Shown one piece after another: positions 26,763 through 37,958 of a DNA stretch of 64,000 bases (the first letter of the stretch is position 1; every line of letters begins with the position of its first letter). Origin of the DNA: Betaproteobacteria bacterium (lineage in GTDB: Bacteria; Pseudomonadota; Gammaproteobacteria; Burkholderiales; Rhodocyclaceae). The stretch is taken from contig JADJBM010000030.1 in NCBI GenBank assembly GCA_016703785.1, positions 62,001 through 126,000 on the forward strand, written 5' to 3'. The translations under genes and the position numbers were made by a program. The notes under the pieces were generated by a model, which ran no database searches, was not told where the DNA came from, and saw nothing but the letters and a program-made list of their open reading frames with translations.

Positions 26763-27461
26763 ATGGATAACTCAGAAATGGAACGTCAGGCCCGCCGCGA
26801 AACCCTGCTCAAGCTGGCCGCCGCCGGGGCGCTGGGCGCGGGCGGCATTCTCGGCCTGGTGCGCGATGCCCTCTCCGCCGGCTCGCTGCCGGCCACGCCG
26901 GGATTCCGCCACATCAAGGGCCCGGTGGGCGTCGATGCAACGCGCGCCTCGATTGGCCTGAACATCAAGCCGGGCCAGTCGGTGATGACCGGCGTGGGCG
27001 GCGAGGCCGTCTACATCGTCGGTCCCGACGCCTTCCTGCAGCGCGAAAAGACCAAGGTCACCTTCGAGGAAAGCGGCGGCGCGCAGTTCCTGCGCATCGT
27101 CACGGGCAGCCTCCTCAGCGTCATCGGCAAGGGGCGCGACCGCCCGCGCAACCTGCAGATCGCCACGCCAACCGCCACCATCGGCATCCGCGGCACCGGC
27201 TGCTACATCGAGGCCGAAGAGGCGCGCACCTATTTCTGCCTGTGCTACGGCGAAGCCGAGGTGACGCCGAAGGGGGATCCGAAGCTGAAGGAGACGATCC
27301 AGACCAAGCACCACGACCACCCGATCTACATCCATGCCTCGGGCAGTCAGATGATGGCGCCGGCCACGGTGATGAACCACACCGACGACGAACTGATCAT
27401 GCTGGAGAACGCGGTGGGACGCTGGCCGCCCTTCTACGGCCAGGGCGGCAAAAGCTACTAG
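26763..27461 (+). CDS. FecR-like domain protein with Tat-type signal
   Basis: Exported protein of unknown role, 232 residues. The N-terminus ARRETLLKLAAAGALGAGG looks like a twin-arginine signal or anchor. The body resembles a FecR domain, with the hallmark ATPTATIGIRGTG near residue 140. A Cys-containing loop (YFCLCYGEAEV) and a His-rich stretch (TKHHDHPIYIH) follow, which could bind metal. It is 31 bp after the VWA gene and may belong to the same operon; a link to a MoxR/VWA cofactor-insertion pathway is inference. Confidence 0.7.
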   Translation: MDNSEMERQARRETLLKLAAAGALGAGGILGLVRDALSAGSLPATPGFRHIKGPVGVDATRASIGLNIKPGQSVMTGVGGEAVYIVGPDAFLQREKTKVTFEESGGAQFLRIVTGSLLSVIGKGRDRPRNLQIATPTATIGIRGTGCYIEAEEARTYFCLCYGEAEVTPKGDPKLKETIQTKHHDHPIYIHASGSQMMAPATVMNHTDDELIMLENAVGRWPPFYGQGGKSY

Positions 27462-27509
27462 CCCCAGCCTGGCGACGGATTAACCCTGCCCATGGGCGGG
27501 CAATTCACA

Positions 27510-29306
27510 TCACTCGTTTTGCGCCGGCGGCGCGGACTGGAGGATTTCCTCGAGCGTGGTGACGCCGGCGGCGACCTTCATCGCGCCGGAAATGCGCAGG
27601 GGCTTCATGCCCTCGCGGTAGGCCTGTTCCCGCACCCTGGCAAGTTCGGTGGTCGGCGTGATCAGCTTGCGCAACTCGGGCGACATCAGCATGATTTCAT
27701 AGAGGCCGACGCGGCCCATGTAGCCCGTCATGCGGCAGTCGAGGCAACCGACCGGATGATGGATCTGCTGCGGCTTGGCGGCCTTCCAGGGCGAGACCAG
27801 CGCCTGCCAGATATCCTCCTCCTCGGGCGTCATGGGCGACGCCTTCTTGCAATGCGGGCACAGCGTGCGCACCAGGCGCTGCGCCATCACGCCCAGCAGC
27901 GTGGCGTTGAGCAGGTAGGCCGGCGTGCCCAGATCGAGCAGGCGGGTGACCGCCGTCGGCGCATCGTTGGTATGCAGGGTGGACAGCACCAGGTGGCCGG
28001 TAAGCGCCGCCTGCACCGCCATGTCGGCCGTCTCCAGATCGCGGATCTCCCCCACCATGACGATGTCCGGATCCTGCCGCATGAGGGCGCGCACGCCCGC
28101 GGCGAACGTCATGTCGATGTTCTGCTGCACCTGCACCTGGTTGAAGGCGGCCTCGATCATCTCGATCGGATCCTCGATGGTGCACACGTTGACTTCCGGC
28201 GTGGCGAGCTGCTTCAGCGTCGAATACAGGGTGGTGGTCTTGCCCGAGCCGGTCGGCCCCGTCACCAGGATGATGCCGTTCGGCTTGTCGGTCATCTGCG
28301 TCCAGCGCGCCTTGTCGTCGTCGCTGAAGCCCAGCTCGGCGAAATCGCGCACCAGCACTTCCGGATCGAAGATGCGCATCACCAGCTTCTCGCCGAAGGC
28401 GGTGGGCAGCGTCGACAGGCGCAGCTCGATCTCCTGGCCGTTCAGGGTGCGCGTCTTGATGCGGCCGTCCTGCGGCCGGCGCTTCTCCACCACGTCCATG
28501 CGGCCGAGGATCTTGATGCGGCTGGTCATGGCATTCAGCACCGGCATCGGAATCTGGTAGACCTGATGCAGCACGCCGTCGATGCGAAAGCGCACGATGC
28601 CCAGTTCGCGCCGCGGCTCGATGTGGATGTCGCTGGCGCGCTGCTCGAAGGCATATTGCCAGAGCCAGTCGACGATGCTGACGATGTGCTGGTCGTTGGC
28701 GTCGAACTGCCGGTTCGTCTTGCCCAGCTCGACCATCTGCTCGAAATTGGACACGCCGCTGCGCACATCGCCCTGCTGCTCGGCTTTTTTCACCGAGCGC
28801 GCCAGGTTGTAGAACTCGACCAGGTAGCGGTCGATGTCCTGCGGGTTGGCGACGACGCGGCGGATGTCCTTGCGCAGGATCGGCTGGAGCTCCTTCTCCC
28901 ACTCGCGCAGGTAGGGCTCGGCGGTGGCGATCACCACCTCGCGCGTGTTCACCTCGACGGGCAGGATGCGGAAGCGCGTGGCATAGGCATTGGACACCAC
29001 GTCCGTGACGGCCTGGAATTTGATCTTGAGCGGATCGATATGCAGGTAGGCGAGGCCGGTGCGACGCGCCAGCCATTCGGCGAGGAACTCAAGCGAAAGC
29101 GGCTTGTGCGGCTCGACCAGCGCCTTCCACTTCTGGTCGGCGATGACGATGAGCGGATGGATGTCACCCTTGAAGTAGCGCCGTTCCTTCTTGAAGGCTT
29201 CGCCGACGCCCTTGGGGATGAGGCCGTCCCCGACCAGGGCGTCGACCACCTCGGGCAGGGTCAGGCGATGCTCGTGTACCGCAGTGTCTTCGCCGGCTGT
29301 CTGCAT
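27510..29306 (-). CDS. GspE/PilB-family secretion or pilus ATPase
   Basis: Hexameric ATPase of type II secretion / type IV pilus systems, 598 residues. An N-terminal MshEN/GspE-N-like region (about 1-160) is followed by the ATPase core: Walker A GPTGSGKTTTLYS near residue 322, Asp box, Walker B VGEIRDLETA, His box STLHTNDA. A C-terminal zinc-type tetracysteine consists of CPHCKK and GCLDCRM. No other secretion genes are adjacent, so the system it serves cannot be told; sequence and orphan position fit a PilB/GspE paralogue. It starts 14 bp beyond the long htpG frame. Confidence 0.88.
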   Translation of the reverse strand: MQTAGEDTAVHEHRLTLPEVVDALVGDGLIPKGVGEAFKKERRYFKGDIHPLIVIADQKWKALVEPHKPLSLEFLAEWLARRTGLAYLHIDPLKIKFQAVTDVVSNAYATRFRILPVEVNTREVVIATAEPYLREWEKELQPILRKDIRRVVANPQDIDRYLVEFYNLARSVKKAEQQGDVRSGVSNFEQMVELGKTNRQFDANDQHIVSIVDWLWQYAFEQRASDIHIEPRRELGIVRFRIDGVLHQVYQIPMPVLNAMTSRIKILGRMDVVEKRRPQDGRIKTRTLNGQEIELRLSTLPTAFGEKLVMRIFDPEVLVRDFAELGFSDDDKARWTQMTDKPNGIILVTGPTGSGKTTTLYSTLKQLATPEVNVCTIEDPIEMIEAAFNQVQVQQNIDMTFAAGVRALMRQDPDIVMVGEIRDLETADMAVQAALTGHLVLSTLHTNDAPTAVTRLLDLGTPAYLLNATLLGVMAQRLVRTLCPHCKKASPMTPEEEDIWQALVSPWKAAKPQQIHHPVGCLDCRMTGYMGRVGLYEIMLMSPELRKLITPTTELARVREQAYREGMKPLRISGAMKVAAGVTTLEEILQSAPPAQNE

Positions 29307-29319
29307 GGCACCCAGGATG

Positions 29320-31434
<2,115 letters not shown>

Positions 31435-31440
31435 GGAGAT

Positions 31441-31550
31441 GCGTTCCGGATGAAGATGGGAGGGGAATGGGGGCGGGCGGGGCTTTCAAGCCCCGCGCGT
31501 CTCCCTCTCCCGCCACGGGGATTTCCTTCGGTCACAAGCGGGGAGAGGGG
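31441..31550. repeat. palindromic intergenic repeat between greB and htpG
   Basis: Contains CCCTCTCCCGC...GCGGGGAGAGGGG arms and, between them, the 17-mer GGGATTTCCTTCGGTCA at 31518-31534. That 17-mer recurs exactly, inverted, inside the sucB coding region at 57720-57736. A second hairpin, GGGGCTTTCAAGCCCC, lies at its left side. Confidence 0.75.
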
Positions 31551-32102
31551 TTAAAGATAGGCGATCTCGACGATCTCCAGCTCGCGCGGCCCGGACGGGC
31601 TGTGGAAGCGTACCGCATCCCCTTCGCGCGCCTTGAGCAACGCCTTGGCCAGCGGCGAAATCCAGCTGATCATGCCCTGGCCGGCATCCGCCTCGTCGAT
31701 GCCGACGATCTGGTAGGTGCTCTCGCAGCCTTGCTCATCGCAGACCGTGACGGTGGCACCAAAGAACACCTGCTCCGTGTTTTCCTGGCTGGCCGGGTCG
31801 ACGATCAGGGCGCTTTCCAGGCGCTTCATGAGGAAGCGGATGCGCCGGTCGATCTCGCGCAGGCGCTTCTTGCCGTAGATGTAGTCGCCGTTCTCGGAGC
31901 GGTCGCCGTTCTTGGCCGCCCAGGAGACGACCTGCACCAGCGCCGGCCGCTCGGTCTTGACGAGCTGCTCCAGCTCGGCCTTGAGCAGGCCGTAGCCGCG
32001 GCGCGTCATGTAGTTCTTCGTGCCATGCGGCAACGTTGGAGCGGACGGATGGCCGTCCTCTTCCTCGTCGGAACCGCCTTCCTTGACGAATGCCTTGCTC
32101 AT
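31551..32102 (-). CDS. greB: transcription elongation factor GreB
   Basis: Binds the RNA polymerase secondary channel and stimulates cleavage of backtracked transcripts. The N-terminal coiled coil begins after a short acidic tail and carries NGDRSENGDYIYGKKRLREIDRR near residues 65-87, including the two acidic tip residues; the C-terminal FKBP-like domain follows. GreB rather than GreA is indicated by the YIYGKKRLREIDRR signature. 183 residues, with an acidic N-terminal extension of about 25 residues. Confidence 0.93.
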   Translation of the reverse strand: MSKAFVKEGGSDEEEDGHPSAPTLPHGTKNYMTRRGYGLLKAELEQLVKTERPALVQVVSWAAKNGDRSENGDYIYGKKRLREIDRRIRFLMKRLESALIVDPASQENTEQVFFGATVTVCDEQGCESTYQIVGIDEADAGQGMISWISPLAKALLKAREGDAVRFHSPSGPRELEIVEIAYL

Positions 32103-32163
32103 CGGCGCGAATACTGTGAAATGGGGCGATAATTATAACGTTCAGAAAAAACAACAAAGCAGC

Positions 32164-32883
32164 ATGCCCTCCGCAGACAGCCCTGCCGGCCAGAACCGGC
32201 AACAGGCCTTCCTTGCCGGCGCCCGCGCCTGCATTTCGCTCGCCCCCGGCATCCTGCTCTTCGGCATGGTCTGCGGCGCCGCTGCGGCAGGCGCCGGGCT
32301 GACACCCGGCCAGTCCTTCGCCCTCTCCTGGATGGTGTTCGCCGGCTCCTCGCAGATCGTCGCCACGCAGCTCTTCTCGGTCGGCGCGCCGGCCTGGGTC
32401 ATCGTCCTCACCGGCTGGGTGGTCAACCTGCGCTTCATGATGTACAGCGCCACGTTGGCGCAGCAGTTCCGCGGCACTTCCCGTTTCGAGCGCTGGCTGG
32501 CCGGCTACCTGCTCACCGACCAGGCCTTCGCCGTGACGCTGGCACGCGTGCTTGACGGCCGCAAGGACATCCCATGGTTTTACCTCGGCATCGCCGCAAC
32601 GCTCTGGCTACTCTGGCAGGTCGCCAACCTGGGCGGGATCTTCCTCGGCGCGCGGGTACCGGCCGACTGGTCGATGGATTTCGTCGTCGCCCTCACCTTC
32701 ATCGGCGTGCTGGCGCCGCTGCTGCGCGACCGGGCCATGGCGGCAGCCGCCGTGTCCGGGGGACTGACTTCCGTGTTTCTCGTCCTGCCGCTGAAGCTGA
32801 ACCTGATGGCCGCGGCCCTGATCGGCGCCGCTGTCGGCATCGCAATGGAAACGGGCATGCATCTCGCAAGACGGAAAGAATGA
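32164..32883 (+). CDS. azlC: AzlC family branched-chain amino acid exporter subunit
   Basis: Large subunit of the AzlCD exporter for branched-chain amino acids. The start at ATG 32164 is chosen because the upstream frame overlaps the divergent greB start. Visible: the PGILLFGMVCGAAAA helix, the VFAGSSQIVATQLF motif near residue 60, and NLRFMMYSATLA near residue 92. 239 residues with about six helices. Its stop overlaps the ATG that opens the repeat-borne frame leading to azlD. Confidence 0.88.
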   Translation: MPSADSPAGQNRQQAFLAGARACISLAPGILLFGMVCGAAAAGAGLTPGQSFALSWMVFAGSSQIVATQLFSVGAPAWVIVLTGWVVNLRFMMYSATLAQQFRGTSRFERWLAGYLLTDQAFAVTLARVLDGRKDIPWFYLGIAATLWLLWQVANLGGIFLGARVPADWSMDFVVALTFIGVLAPLLRDRAMAAAAVSGGLTSVFLVLPLKLNLMAAALIGAAVGIAMETGMHLARRKE

Positions 32884-33008
32884 GCGCCGCGCCCAAGCCC
32901 GTTACCCTCTCCCCCAACCCCTCTCCCGCATGCGGGAGAGGGGAGCGTCGAGGGTCGCTGGCGCGACCGATCGTGAACCCATGGCCGAAATCGCGATCTG
33001 GGGCGTGA
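32880..33008 (+). repeat. 26-bp palindrome repeat between azlC and azlD, read as a coupling frame
   Basis: Carries a perfect palindrome with arms CCCCTCTCCCGC and GCGGGAGAGGGG at 32918-32943 (centre AT). The frame opened by the ATGA overlap with the azlC stop runs through the repeat (LSPNPSPACGRGE) and ends at 33006-33008, overlapping the first codons of azlD in another frame. Confidence 0.75.
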
Positions 33009-33304
33009 TCGCCGCGCTCGGGCTGGCGACCTTCGCCACCCGGCTGTCCTTCCTGGCGCTGCTGGGAGAGGGCGAGTTGCCGCTGTGGCTGCGGCGCATC
33101 CTGCATTACGTTCCACCGGCCATCCTCGCTGCCATCATCGCGCCGCAAATTCTGGCTGGCGCGCCGGGGCTGGCCGCCACGCTGGACGGGCCGCGCACCG
33201 CGGCCGCCATCGCCGGTTTTGCCGTTGCCTACCTGACGCGCAGCACGTTCGCCACCATCGCGATCGGCATGGCCGTGCTGTGGGGGCTGACTTTGCTGCG
33301 CTGA
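32981..33304 (+). CDS. azlD: AzlD family branched-chain amino acid exporter small subunit
   Basis: Small membrane partner of AzlC, 107 residues from ATG 32981, with three or four helices and the conserved LGLATFATRLSFLALLG opening and LRRILHYVPPAILAA segment. AzlC and AzlD normally overlap or abut; here about 97 bp of repeat separate them. Confidence 0.88.
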   Translation: MAEIAIWGVIAALGLATFATRLSFLALLGEGELPLWLRRILHYVPPAILAAIIAPQILAGAPGLAATLDGPRTAAAIAGFAVAYLTRSTFATIAIGMAVLWGLTLLR

Positions 33305-33538
33305 TCAGTGATAGATGGCGGGCTGGTTGAAGAGGGAACCGTATTCCTCGAGCAGGTCGCCGAAGGCATCCATATCAGGGTCGCCCGAAACCAGCGCCTT
33401 GAGTTCGGCGCGAAAGCGATCCGCCGCGCCGTCACGCATCAGGACGCCCTTGCTTACGCGCTTGTCGATCACCTCGACGGCATCCTGCGCCGGGTAATCG
33501 ACGACATGCAACACCGGATTGTCGAAAACGATCATCAT
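33305..33538 (-). CDS. DUF3567 family protein
   Basis: 77-residue cytoplasmic protein of unknown function, typical of Betaproteobacteria (DUF3567). The opening MIVFDNPVLHVVDYP, the VEVIDKR strand and the closing LFNQPAIYH follow the family pattern. Two ATG codons are adjacent at the start. Just upstream in the same orientation is the second copy of the 67-bp leader-peptide repeat, whose stop lies 3 nt before this ATG. Convergent with azlD. Confidence 0.8.
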   Translation of the reverse strand: MMIVFDNPVLHVVDYPAQDAVEVIDKRVSKGVLMRDGAADRFRAELKALVSGDPDMDAFGDLLEEYGSLFNQPAIYH

Positions 33539-33541
33539 GGC

Positions 33542-33622
33542 TCAAGCCTCCTGACGGGCCGCCCCGAAGGCGGCATGCGCCCCACCGGGGGGCAGCGAAC
33601 GAATGTGAGCGTGGGGGCTCAT
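33542..33622 (-). repeat. 67-bp repeat encoding a 26-residue leader-like peptide, copy 2
   Basis: The minus-strand copy (33556-33622) matches 12377-12443. A GGAGGAG ribosome site precedes the ATG; the peptide begins MSPHAHIRSLPP and has 26 residues. It ends at TGA 33542-33544, 3 nt before the DUF3567 start; an AGGAGG for that gene lies in the last codons of the leader. The arrangement implies translational coupling. Confidence 0.7.
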
Positions 33623-33717
33623 GCACTCCTCCGCAACCAGTATGTGGGCGCCCCGCGCCGCATTTCAACCCTGCGCATCATGTTGTTTTTCCCTCTGCCG
33701 CCGCATAACATAGACGA

Positions 33718-33927
33718 ATGCATGAATCCAAGGACATTGCCGACCTGCGCCTGAAACTGCACGAGATCCAGGTCGAGCACCGCGACCTCGACGACATCAT
33801 CGAGCGGCTGATCCAGGCCCCCTCGCGCGACGACCTGATGCTGCGGCGACTGAAAAAACGCAAATTGCTGCTGAAGGACCGCATTTCCATCCTCGAACGC
33901 ATGATCGAACCCGACATTCCTGCCTGA
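33718..33927 (+). CDS. DUF465 (YdcH-like) small coiled-coil protein
   Basis: 69-residue, highly charged helical protein with heptad-like spacing and the family motif LMLRRLKKRKLLLKDRI near residues 40-56. Function unknown. It ends 5 bp before the metY ATG and is probably co-transcribed. Confidence 0.82.
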   Translation: MHESKDIADLRLKLHEIQVEHRDLDDIIERLIQAPSRDDLMLRRLKKRKLLLKDRISILERMIEPDIPA

Positions 33928-33932
33928 AGCCG

Positions 33933-35237
33933 ATGACGAAAACTGCCGCCTACAACTTCGATACCCTGAGCCTGCACGCCGGCCAGGCTCCCGACACCCA
34001 GTACGGCGCCCGCGCCGCGCCGATCTACCTCACCACCAGCTTCGTCTTCAAGGACGCCGACCAGGCCGCCGCGCTTTTCAACATGGAACGCGCCGGCCAC
34101 GTCTATTCGCGCATCTCCAACCCGACCAACGCCGTGCTGGAAGAGCGCATCGCCGCGCTGGAAGGTGGCGTCGGCGCCATTGCCGCTGCCTCGGGCCAGG
34201 CGGCATTGCACCTGGCCATCTGCACGCTGATGGGCGCCGGCGGCCATATCGTCGCCTCCCGCTCGCTCTACGGCGGCTCGCACAACCTGCTCGAATACAC
34301 CCTGCCGCGCTTCGGCATCGAAACCACCTTCATCGACCCGCGCGACCTCGACGCCTGGCGTACCGCCATCCGGCCCGAGACGCGGCTGCTCTTCGGCGAG
34401 ACGCTGGGCAACCCCGGCCTCGACGTGCTCGACGTGCCGCGCGTGGCCGAGATCGCCCATGCCGCCGCCCTGCCGCTGATGGTCGATTCGACCTTCACCA
34501 CGCCCTACCTGATGCGCCCCTTCGAGCTCGGCGCCGACTTGCTCTTCCACTCGGCGACCAAGTTCCTCGGCGGCCACGGCGTCGCCATCGGCGGCCTGCT
34601 CGTCGACAGCGGCAAGTTCGACTGGGAGCAGTCTGGCAAATTCCCCACGCTGACCGAGCCCTACGCCGGCTTCCACGGCATGGACTTCGCCGAGGAATCC
34701 ACCGTTGCCGCCTTCCTCCTGCGGGCGCGGCGCGAGGGCCTGCGCGACTTCGGCGCCTGCATGAGCCCGATGACCGCCTTCCAGATCCTGCAGGGCATTG
34801 AAACGCTGCCGCTGCGCATGCAGCGCCACATCGACAACACGCGCAAGATCGTCGCCCACCTCGCTGCACACGCCGCAGTCGAATCGGTGTCCTACCCGGA
34901 ACTGGAGAGCCATCCGGACCACGCCCTGGCGAAGCAGCTGCTGCCGAAGGGCTGCGGTGCCGTATTCAGCTTCGTCCTCAAGGGCGGCCCCCATGGTGGA
35001 AAACTCGCCGGCAGGAAATTCATCGAGACGCTGCGCGTCTTCTCGCACCTCGCCAACGTCGGCGATGCCAAATCGCTGGTCATCCACCCGGCCAGCACCA
35101 CGCACTTCCGCATGTCCGACGAGGCGCTGCGCGCTTCAGGCATCCACGAAGGCACGGTGCGCCTCTCGGTCGGCCTGGAGGATGCGGGCGATCTCATCGC
35201 CGACCTCGAAGCCGGCTTGAAGGCCTCGCAGAAATGA
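33933..35237 (+). CDS. metY: O-acetylhomoserine sulfhydrylase (MetY-type)
   Basis: PLP enzyme of the Cys/Met metabolism family that forms homocysteine from O-acetylhomoserine and sulfide. The opening DTLSLHAGQAPD, SRISNPT near residue 66, and the ASGQAA loop are present. The PLP Lys is in SATKFLGGHG near residue 209, and the C-terminal RVFSHLANVGDAKSLVIHPAST is typical of the MetY group at 434 residues. MetZ (succinyl donor) is the alternative. The stop overlaps an ATG opening a repeat-borne frame toward the hydrolase gene. Confidence 0.9.
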   Translation: MTKTAAYNFDTLSLHAGQAPDTQYGARAAPIYLTTSFVFKDADQAAALFNMERAGHVYSRISNPTNAVLEERIAALEGGVGAIAAASGQAALHLAICTLMGAGGHIVASRSLYGGSHNLLEYTLPRFGIETTFIDPRDLDAWRTAIRPETRLLFGETLGNPGLDVLDVPRVAEIAHAAALPLMVDSTFTTPYLMRPFELGADLLFHSATKFLGGHGVAIGGLLVDSGKFDWEQSGKFPTLTEPYAGFHGMDFAEESTVAAFLLRARREGLRDFGACMSPMTAFQILQGIETLPLRMQRHIDNTRKIVAHLAAHAAVESVSYPELESHPDHALAKQLLPKGCGAVFSFVLKGGPHGGKLAGRKFIETLRVFSHLANVGDAKSLVIHPASTTHFRMSDEALRASGIHEGTVRLSVGLEDAGDLIADLEAGLKASQK

Positions 35238-35377
35238 CGAGGCTCGGCTTTTCCCCTCTCCCCGCCGGGGAGAGGGCAGGGAGAGGGGGCGGCGGCCTGC
35301 CCACCCTCTCCCCCTGCCCCTCTCCCGCCCGAGCGGGAGAGGGGAGAGACGCTTCGAATTCCCACGAACATTCCTGA
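35234..35377 (+). repeat. double palindromic repeat between metY and the hydrolase gene, read as a 47-codon coupling frame
   Basis: Two units: CCCCTCTCCCCGCCGGGGAGAGGG, then arms CCCCTCTCCCGC / GCGGGAGAGGGG with a 4-base centre. The frame that starts in the ATGA overlap with the metY stop stays open for 47 codons across both units and stops at 35375-35377, 4 nt before the ATG of the hydrolase gene. Confidence 0.72.
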
Positions 35378-35381
35378 CGCC

Positions 35382-36180
35382 ATGGACCTCACCGTCAACA
35401 ACGCCAAAGCCTACGCCTACACCGGCGGCAAGCCCTTCAATCCAGGAGCTGCCCACGGTCGTCTTCATCCACGGCGCTGAAAACGACCACAGCGTCTGGG
35501 GCTTGCAAAGCCGCTGGTTCGCCCACCACGGCTTTTCCGTGCTGGCCGTCGACCTGCCCGGCCATGGCCGTTCCGACAGCCCGCTGCTGCCCACCGTCGA
35601 GGCGCAGTCGGACTGGATCGTCGCCCTGCTCGACGCCGCCGGCGTACAGGAAGCGGCGCTGGTCGGCCACAGCATGGGCTCGCTCATCGCGCTGGAGGCC
35701 GCCGCGCGCTTCCCCGAGCGGGTAAGGCAGGTCGCCCTCATCGGCACGGCGGTGCCGATGCCGGTCTCCGAGGCGCTGTTGACCGCGGCGCGCGAGGCAC
35801 GGCCGAAAGCGGAAGGCATGGTCAATGTCTGGTCGCACGGCTCGCGCGGCGCCATCGGCGGCAACACCGTGCCCGGCATGTGGATGATGGGCGCCAGCCT
35901 TCGCCTCGCGGAGCGCGCCGCCCCGGGCGTGCTGCACAACGACCTCAACGCCTGCAATGCCTACACGCGGGGAATGGATGCGGCCGCCGCCGCGCAATGC
36001 CCGGCGCTGCTCGTTGTCGGCAGCCGCGACATGATGACCAGCCCGCGCGGCGCGCCCAAGCTGGCAGCGTCCATGAAGAATGCCCGCGTCGCCGCCATCG
36101 AGGGCAGCGGCCATGCCCTCATGGCGGAGTATCCCGATGCGGTGCTCGACGCGCTGCGCGACTTCCTGACGACTGCCTGA
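35382..36180 (+). pseudogene. alpha/beta hydrolase, frameshifted near its 5' end
   Basis: Alpha/beta-fold hydrolase of unknown substrate. From ATG 35382 the first 20 codons are in one frame; then one surplus base at 35442 (in AATCCAGG) moves the rest to another frame, where QELPTVVFIHGAENDH, the oxyanion region, follows at once. The catalytic triad is complete: Ser in GHSMGS, Asp in VVGSRDMM, His in GSGHALM. Without the shift the product would be about 265 residues. Either a recent mutation or a base-call error; the intact core makes the latter quite possible. Confidence 0.8.
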
Positions 36181-36199
36181 GAGGCGGCGGCCCGACGAT

Positions 36200-37860
36200 T
36201 CAGCCCCGCGCGCGATCCGGAACGATGCGGATGTTTCGGGAGGGGACCGTCGTCTCGCTGGGCGCCTCGATCCACTCGAAGACCTCCACGCGGTTGCGCC
36301 CCGCTTCCTTGGCACGGTAGAGCGCCTGATCGGCCTTGGCGAAGAGCGTCTCCAGGTCGTCGCCCTTGACGAACCCGGCCACGCCGAAACTCACCGAGAA
36401 CACCGGCAGACCTTCCGTGCGGAAGGTCTCGAAAAGCAACCGCAGTTTTTCGGCAAGTTGGGCGGCGGCCTCGGCCGAGGTTTCGGGCGTCATGATGATG
36501 AATTCCTCGCCGCCCCAGCGGGCGAAGATATCCGCACCGCGCATGTTCTCGCGTATCAGGCGCGTCAGTTCGATCAACACCCGGTCGCCGGTCGCATGCC
36601 CGTGGCTGTCGTTGATCTTCTTGAAATGGTCCACGTCCGCGATGACCATGGCCAGGTTGCGATGATAGCGAAGCGCCCGCTGCAGTTCGACGCTGGCGAG
36701 TTCGTGAAAGCCGTAACGGTTCAGGGCGCCGGTGAGGGGATCGGTCGAGGCCTTGATGTTCAGGTTGTCGACCATGTCGAGCAGCTGGTTGAAGCTTTGC
36801 GTGATTTCCGCCGTCTCGTCTCGCATGCCCTTCCCGCGGCGTTCCTGGCCCTGATCGCCGACCGCCCGCCGCGCCCCGCGCAGGACGCTTTCGAAGGCCT
36901 GCATGAGCAGTTGCAGCGACGAGATGGCAAGCCAGGTCAAAAGGATCGATATCAGGAGCAGCCCGCCGCGCTGCAGCAGGATTTCCGAGCGGGCCTTGTC
37001 ATGCAATGCCTGCGCCTGACCCAGCACTTCGGCCAGAGAATAGCGTTCGACCTCGCGCAACAGATTGATGCCTTCCGTCACCGTTTCGTACCAGCGCTGT
37101 CGCGGCAAGTCGATCTGTTCGATGGGGCGCCCCTCGCTGGCGGCGCGCAGGAGCCGCATCGTCAATTGCATTTCCGGCTCGCCCATGGCCCCCGTCAGCG
37201 TTTCCCGCATGGCCGGGCTGGTCTCCTTGACGAAGCGCTCGATGCTGGCCTCGAACAGGCCGAGGCGGCTGCCCATCGCTGCATGCCAGGCGGGGTCGAT
37301 CCTGCCGTAGGGGGACAAGACCAGCAGGGTGGCGCGGGTCTGGCCCAGGTATTCCTTGGCGCGAATCAGATGCACCAGCGACATCAGGTCGCGTTGCAGG
37401 GATGTCCGCTCGCATCCCCGCTGAAGCCGTCCATCCGCTCGTAGATGCGGTTCAGGCTGTAGGTGTAGAAATCGAAGGATTCCCGTTCCGCCACCGCCGA
37501 CTGGTCGATCCGCTCCCGCATCGGGCCCAGCCCCAGCAGCAGAGTGGCTCCCTTGGCTGAACCCAGTTGCGCCAGTTTGAAGTCCGTCGCCTTGCGCTGG
37601 GCGGACAACTCACTTCGGGCAAGCTCTCCCTTGTCGGCGAGATAGGCGGACGACAAGCCCCGTTCCTTCTGCACTTCATGGACGAGTCGCGACAAACGCT
37701 CCACCTGGACAAGCTGCTCCAGCATGGCGCGATGGCTTGTCAGTTCCCTGCTGGTGAGCTGATACTGCAGGCCGAAGACCAACAGCAGGCTACCCAGAAA
37801 CAACAGTCCGAGAAGCCAAATTCTTGTTTTAATGCTGATTTTCAAGTCCATGCCCGTCAC
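36200..37860 (-). pseudogene. NIT-domain / GGDEF diguanylate cyclase split by a frameshift
   Basis: Membrane-bound c-di-GMP synthase with a nitrate/nitrite-sensing-like (NIT) periplasmic domain. The upstream part (37384-37860) has the N-terminal membrane helix and VERLSRLVHEVQKERGLSSA, the NIT hallmark. The downstream part (36200-37384 and a little beyond) continues NIT, then a membrane helix, then GGDEF with an intact WGGEEF and I-site RGAD. The frames switch near 37404-37412, where removing two bases or adding one restores a continuous ~550-residue protein. The start is the first ATG at 37860 or the second at 37851. Confidence 0.82.
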
Positions 37861-37958
37861 GCACCTTGTGATGTCAGATTTACGGCCTCTGGTTGGATTT
37901 CTTTAGAAAAAACAATCTATAAGCCAATAAAACCTCGAAACGGGCATAATCCGAACGC

